Source of the DNA: an uncultured Caryophanales bacterium
GTDB taxonomy: Bacteria; Bacillota_I; Bacilli_A; RFN20; CAG-826
DNA length: 7,736 nt
Reading direction: 5' to 3'
Assembly (NCBI GenBank): GCA_946622925.1
Contig: CAMOQM010000038.1
Coordinates: 1 to 7,736 of the forward strand
In this document: positions 6,076-7,736 of the stretch, piece after piece
Numbering within the stretch: position 1 is the stretch's first letter
Layout: each line of letters opens with the position of its first letter
Notes under the pieces: model-generated
Databases searched by the model: none
Told to the model about the DNA's origin: nothing
The model's input: only the letters and a program-made list of their open reading frames with translations
Made by a program: the position numbers and the translations under genes

Positions 6076-7425
6076 TTATAAAATTCCTTTTTCGATCAGC
6101 TGACCGCGCAAAGCATCGCTTTTGGCAAAATCTTTGTCCGCTTTGGCTTGGTTATAAGCGTTCAAAAGGGCAAAGTCTTCAGGGGAAAGAGAAGGGACGT
6201 GCGTGCGAATTCCAAGCATTTCTAATTCGCCTGAAATGCTAGCGAAAATCTCACTTAAGGCCCTAATATCAATCTCTCTAACGCGTAAACATGAATTTAA
6301 TTCTTTTATTTGAGAATAGACCTCAGTGATAGCATTTGGAGTATTTAAGTCATTGCACATTGCTTCGAGGAAAGCTTCGGATGGCTTTTTATCGAGGTCT
6401 TCAAGTCTAACTCCTAGGGTTTGTAGCTTAACACCCGCCTGCTTCATGGCCATTTCGATACGGTTATAGGATTTAATGGCTTCATTAATCGTATCATCGG
6501 TAAAAGCCAAAGGAGCCCGATAATGGGTATTAAGCATCATTAGACGCAAAGGCATACCACCAAACTTAGCGATGATATCCTTGGCTAGTAAGACGTTGCC
6601 CAAAGACTTAGACATCTTTTCATTATCGATATTGATAAAGCCATTGTGGAGCCAATAGCGGGCTAGCTTATGGCCATCATGGGCCTCGGCTTGGGCGATT
6701 TCATTTTCGTGATGGGGGAATTTGAGGTCGAATCCTCCACCGTGGATATCGATTTTGCCGTCTTGATCCTTGAATATGGAATGGATCATGACGCAGCATT
6801 CGGTATGCCAGCCAGGGCGACCTTCTGACCAAGGGGTATTCCACTTGATACCTTCGCTGGTCTTTTTCCATAAGGCGAAATCTAAAGGCGAACGTTTTCC
6901 ATCGTTAACCTCGATCCTGGCTCCGGCGGTTAATGATTCCGGGGTATTACCGGAAAGGCAACCATAATCGGGAATATTACCGACCGAGAAATAAACATCT
7001 CCGTTATCAGCGACATAAGCTTTCTCGTCTTTGACCAGTTCTCCGATATAGTCGATCATTTGCCCCATATAAACGGTTGGCCTTGGGGTGAAATCGGGTT
7101 GGAGGGCCCCAACTTCATCGACAAGGCGCCGGAATTCGGCGATGACAGACTCGGTGAGCTCGCTCTCTTTGATGCCTAATTCCTTAGCCCGGTTGATGAT
7201 CTTATCGTCGACGTCGGTGTAATTTGAAACGAAGGTCACATCGTAACCTAAGCCCATGAAGAGCCTCCGCCAGGCATCGAAGACGATGACCGGACGCATA
7301 TTTCCAATGTGGGGATCGTTATAAACGGTAGGTCCGCAGACGTAAATCGAGACCTTGCCTTCCTTTAACGGCACGAACTCTTCGTACCTATTTCCTAGTG
7401 AATTAAAAACTGTTACTTTTCTCAT
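6076..7425 (-). CDS. cysS: Cysteinyl-tRNA synthetase
   Basis: This 449-aa class I aminoacyl-tRNA synthetase charges tRNA-Cys in the cytoplasm. The catalytic Rossmann domain carries HIGN (39-42) and KMSKS (270-274). The four zinc ligands that select cysteine are in place: Cys30 (YVCGPTVYND), Cys210 (GWHTECC), and His238 and Glu242 (FPHHENEIAQAEA). TDVDDKI (70-76) is also typical. The C-terminal part is the helical tRNA-binding region, ending DFAKSDALRGQLIEKGIL as usual. The length is slightly below the common 460-470 aa. The ATG at 7425 gives the family N-terminus (MRKVTVFNSL). No ribosome-binding site precedes it, and an extended -10 box ends only 7 nt upstream. It is the first gene of the cysS-rlmB-sigH-like operon. 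Confidence 0.97.
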   Translation of the reverse strand: MRKVTVFNSLGNRYEEFVPLKEGKVSIYVCGPTVYNDPHIGNMRPVIVFDAWRRLFMGLGYDVTFVSNYTDVDDKIINRAKELGIKESELTESVIAEFRRLVDEVGALQPDFTPRPTVYMGQMIDYIGELVKDEKAYVADNGDVYFSVGNIPDYGCLSGNTPESLTAGARIEVNDGKRSPLDFALWKKTSEGIKWNTPWSEGRPGWHTECCVMIHSIFKDQDGKIDIHGGGFDLKFPHHENEIAQAEAHDGHKLARYWLHNGFINIDNEKMSKSLGNVLLAKDIIAKFGGMPLRLMMLNTHYRAPLAFTDDTINEAIKSYNRIEMAMKQAGVKLQTLGVRLEDLDKKPSEAFLEAMCNDLNTPNAITEVYSQIKELNSCLRVREIDIRALSEIFASISGELEMLGIRTHVPSLSPEDFALLNAYNQAKADKDFAKSDALRGQLIEKGIL

Positions 7426-7432
7426 AGCCGCT

Positions 7433-7441
7433 ATTCTAGCA
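7433..7441 (-). promoter_or_regulatory. Extended -10 promoter of cysS
   Basis: On the minus strand the sequence reads TGCTAGAAT, an extended -10 (TGn plus a hexamer close to TATAAT). There is no good -35, which extended -10 promoters can do without. The hexamer ends 7 nt before the cysS ATG, so transcription would begin at or next to the start codon. Confidence 0.6.
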
Positions 7442-7444
7442 CAA

Positions 7445-7473
7445 AGTAAAGAGATTGCCTCATATAAGGCAAT
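7445..7473 (-). terminator. Probable intrinsic terminator after the HAD gene
   Basis: In the minus-strand transcript a perfect 7-bp stem, ATTGCCT with AGGCAAT (7473-7467 and 7460-7454), closes a 6-nt loop and is followed by a broken pyrimidine tract (CTCTTTACTTT). The stem begins in the last base of the HAD stop codon. It is only moderately GC-rich and the U-tract is interrupted, so termination may be partial. Confidence 0.55.
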
Positions 7474-7736
7474 TAGATTAACGAAAGAATGTCTTCGGGT
7501 TCCTTAAGCAAATAAGTCGCCCGTTTCTTTAACGAATCATCATAGACATCATAGCCCCATAGGCACAAAGCGCAGGGCAAACCGCCATTATTCGCGGTTT
7601 CGATATCGACATGGGAATCACCGACATAAAGGGCTCTGCCTCTATCGATTCCATGCCTTTCGATGAGTTGGTTTAGGGACTGATGATCCGGTTTAACCTT
7701 GCCCCCTTCTTTTACTCCGATTATGTCATCGAAGAA
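7473..7736 (-). CDS. HAD-superfamily hydrolase, phosphoglycolate-phosphatase-like (C-terminal part)
   Basis: The last 87 residues are present; the 5' end lies beyond the right edge. The fragment contains HAD motif III (GGKVKPDHQSL, 11-21, with the catalytic Lys in KPD) and motif IV (LYVGDSHVDIETA, 36-48, with the Mg2+-binding Asp pair), then a typical HAD C-terminus. This spacing and sequence fit the Gph/PpaX subgroup of small cytosolic phosphatases that act on phosphoglycolate, pyrophosphate or other small phosphates. Motif I (DxDGT) and the cap domain, which set the substrate, are outside the window, so the exact activity is open. The stop TAA at 7473-7475 is followed at once by a terminator and then the cysS promoter. 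Confidence 0.9.
   Translation of the reverse strand, partial: FFDDIIGVKEGGKVKPDHQSLNQLIERHGIDRGRALYVGDSHVDIETANNGGLPCALCLWGYDVYDDSLKKRATYLLKEPEDILSLI

Noticed and set aside
1..7736. Search for CRISPR arrays, transposons, phage genes, toxin-antitoxin or other defence systems
   Set aside because: No regularly spaced repeats, transposase or integrase motifs, or small toxin-like gene pairs were seen; nearly all sequence is explained by the listed genes.

Overview
The window looks like a chromosomal segment of a low-to-medium GC Bacillota, most likely a Bacilli or Erysipelotrichia/Tenericutes-type lineage. The evidence is the set cysS, rlmB, a SigH-like sigma factor and rpmG-secE-nusG, which lie together in that group, plus Bacilli-like -35/-10 promoters. 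UGG encodes Trp throughout and stops are mainly TAA, so the standard code is used and not the mycoplasma code. This lineage assignment is inference from gene content and order.

Layout from left to right. Positions 1-488 (minus) hold the 5' part of an unrecognised multi-pass membrane protein. It has a good promoter whose spacer carries an inverted repeat, and a hairpin in its leader. Positions 596-3204 (minus) hold two FAD-dependent oxidoreductase-like proteins, a BaiN/HI0933-type and a divergent COG2509-type, joined by an ATGA overlap. Positions 3262-3633 (minus) hold a DtxR/MntR-type metalloregulator, separated from the flavoproteins by an intrinsic terminator. Divergent from it, 3741-4652 (plus) is a compact rpmG-secE-nusG operon with a near-consensus promoter and a strong terminator. 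Convergent with nusG, 4688-7425 (minus) is a cysS-rlmB-sigH-like operon, read right to left. Positions 7473-7736 (minus) hold the C-terminal part of a HAD phosphatase.

The right two thirds is a translation/transcription housekeeping locus: Cys-tRNA charging, 23S rRNA 2'-O-methylation, an alternative sigma factor, ribosomal protein L33, a Sec translocon subunit and the NusG elongation factor. In Bacillus these genes run in one direction (cysS, mrnC, rlmB, yacP, sigH, rpmG, secE, nusG). Here rpmG-secE-nusG is inverted relative to the rest, and mrnC and yacP are absent from the interval. The left third (membrane protein, flavoproteins, metalloregulator) is accessory and less well characterised.

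I found no CRISPR array, transposase, tRNA, rRNA, phage gene or recognisable defence system. The points most worth a second look are the divergent flavoprotein pair, the inverted nusG operon, a possibly leaderless cysS transcript, and the promoter architecture of the membrane protein gene.
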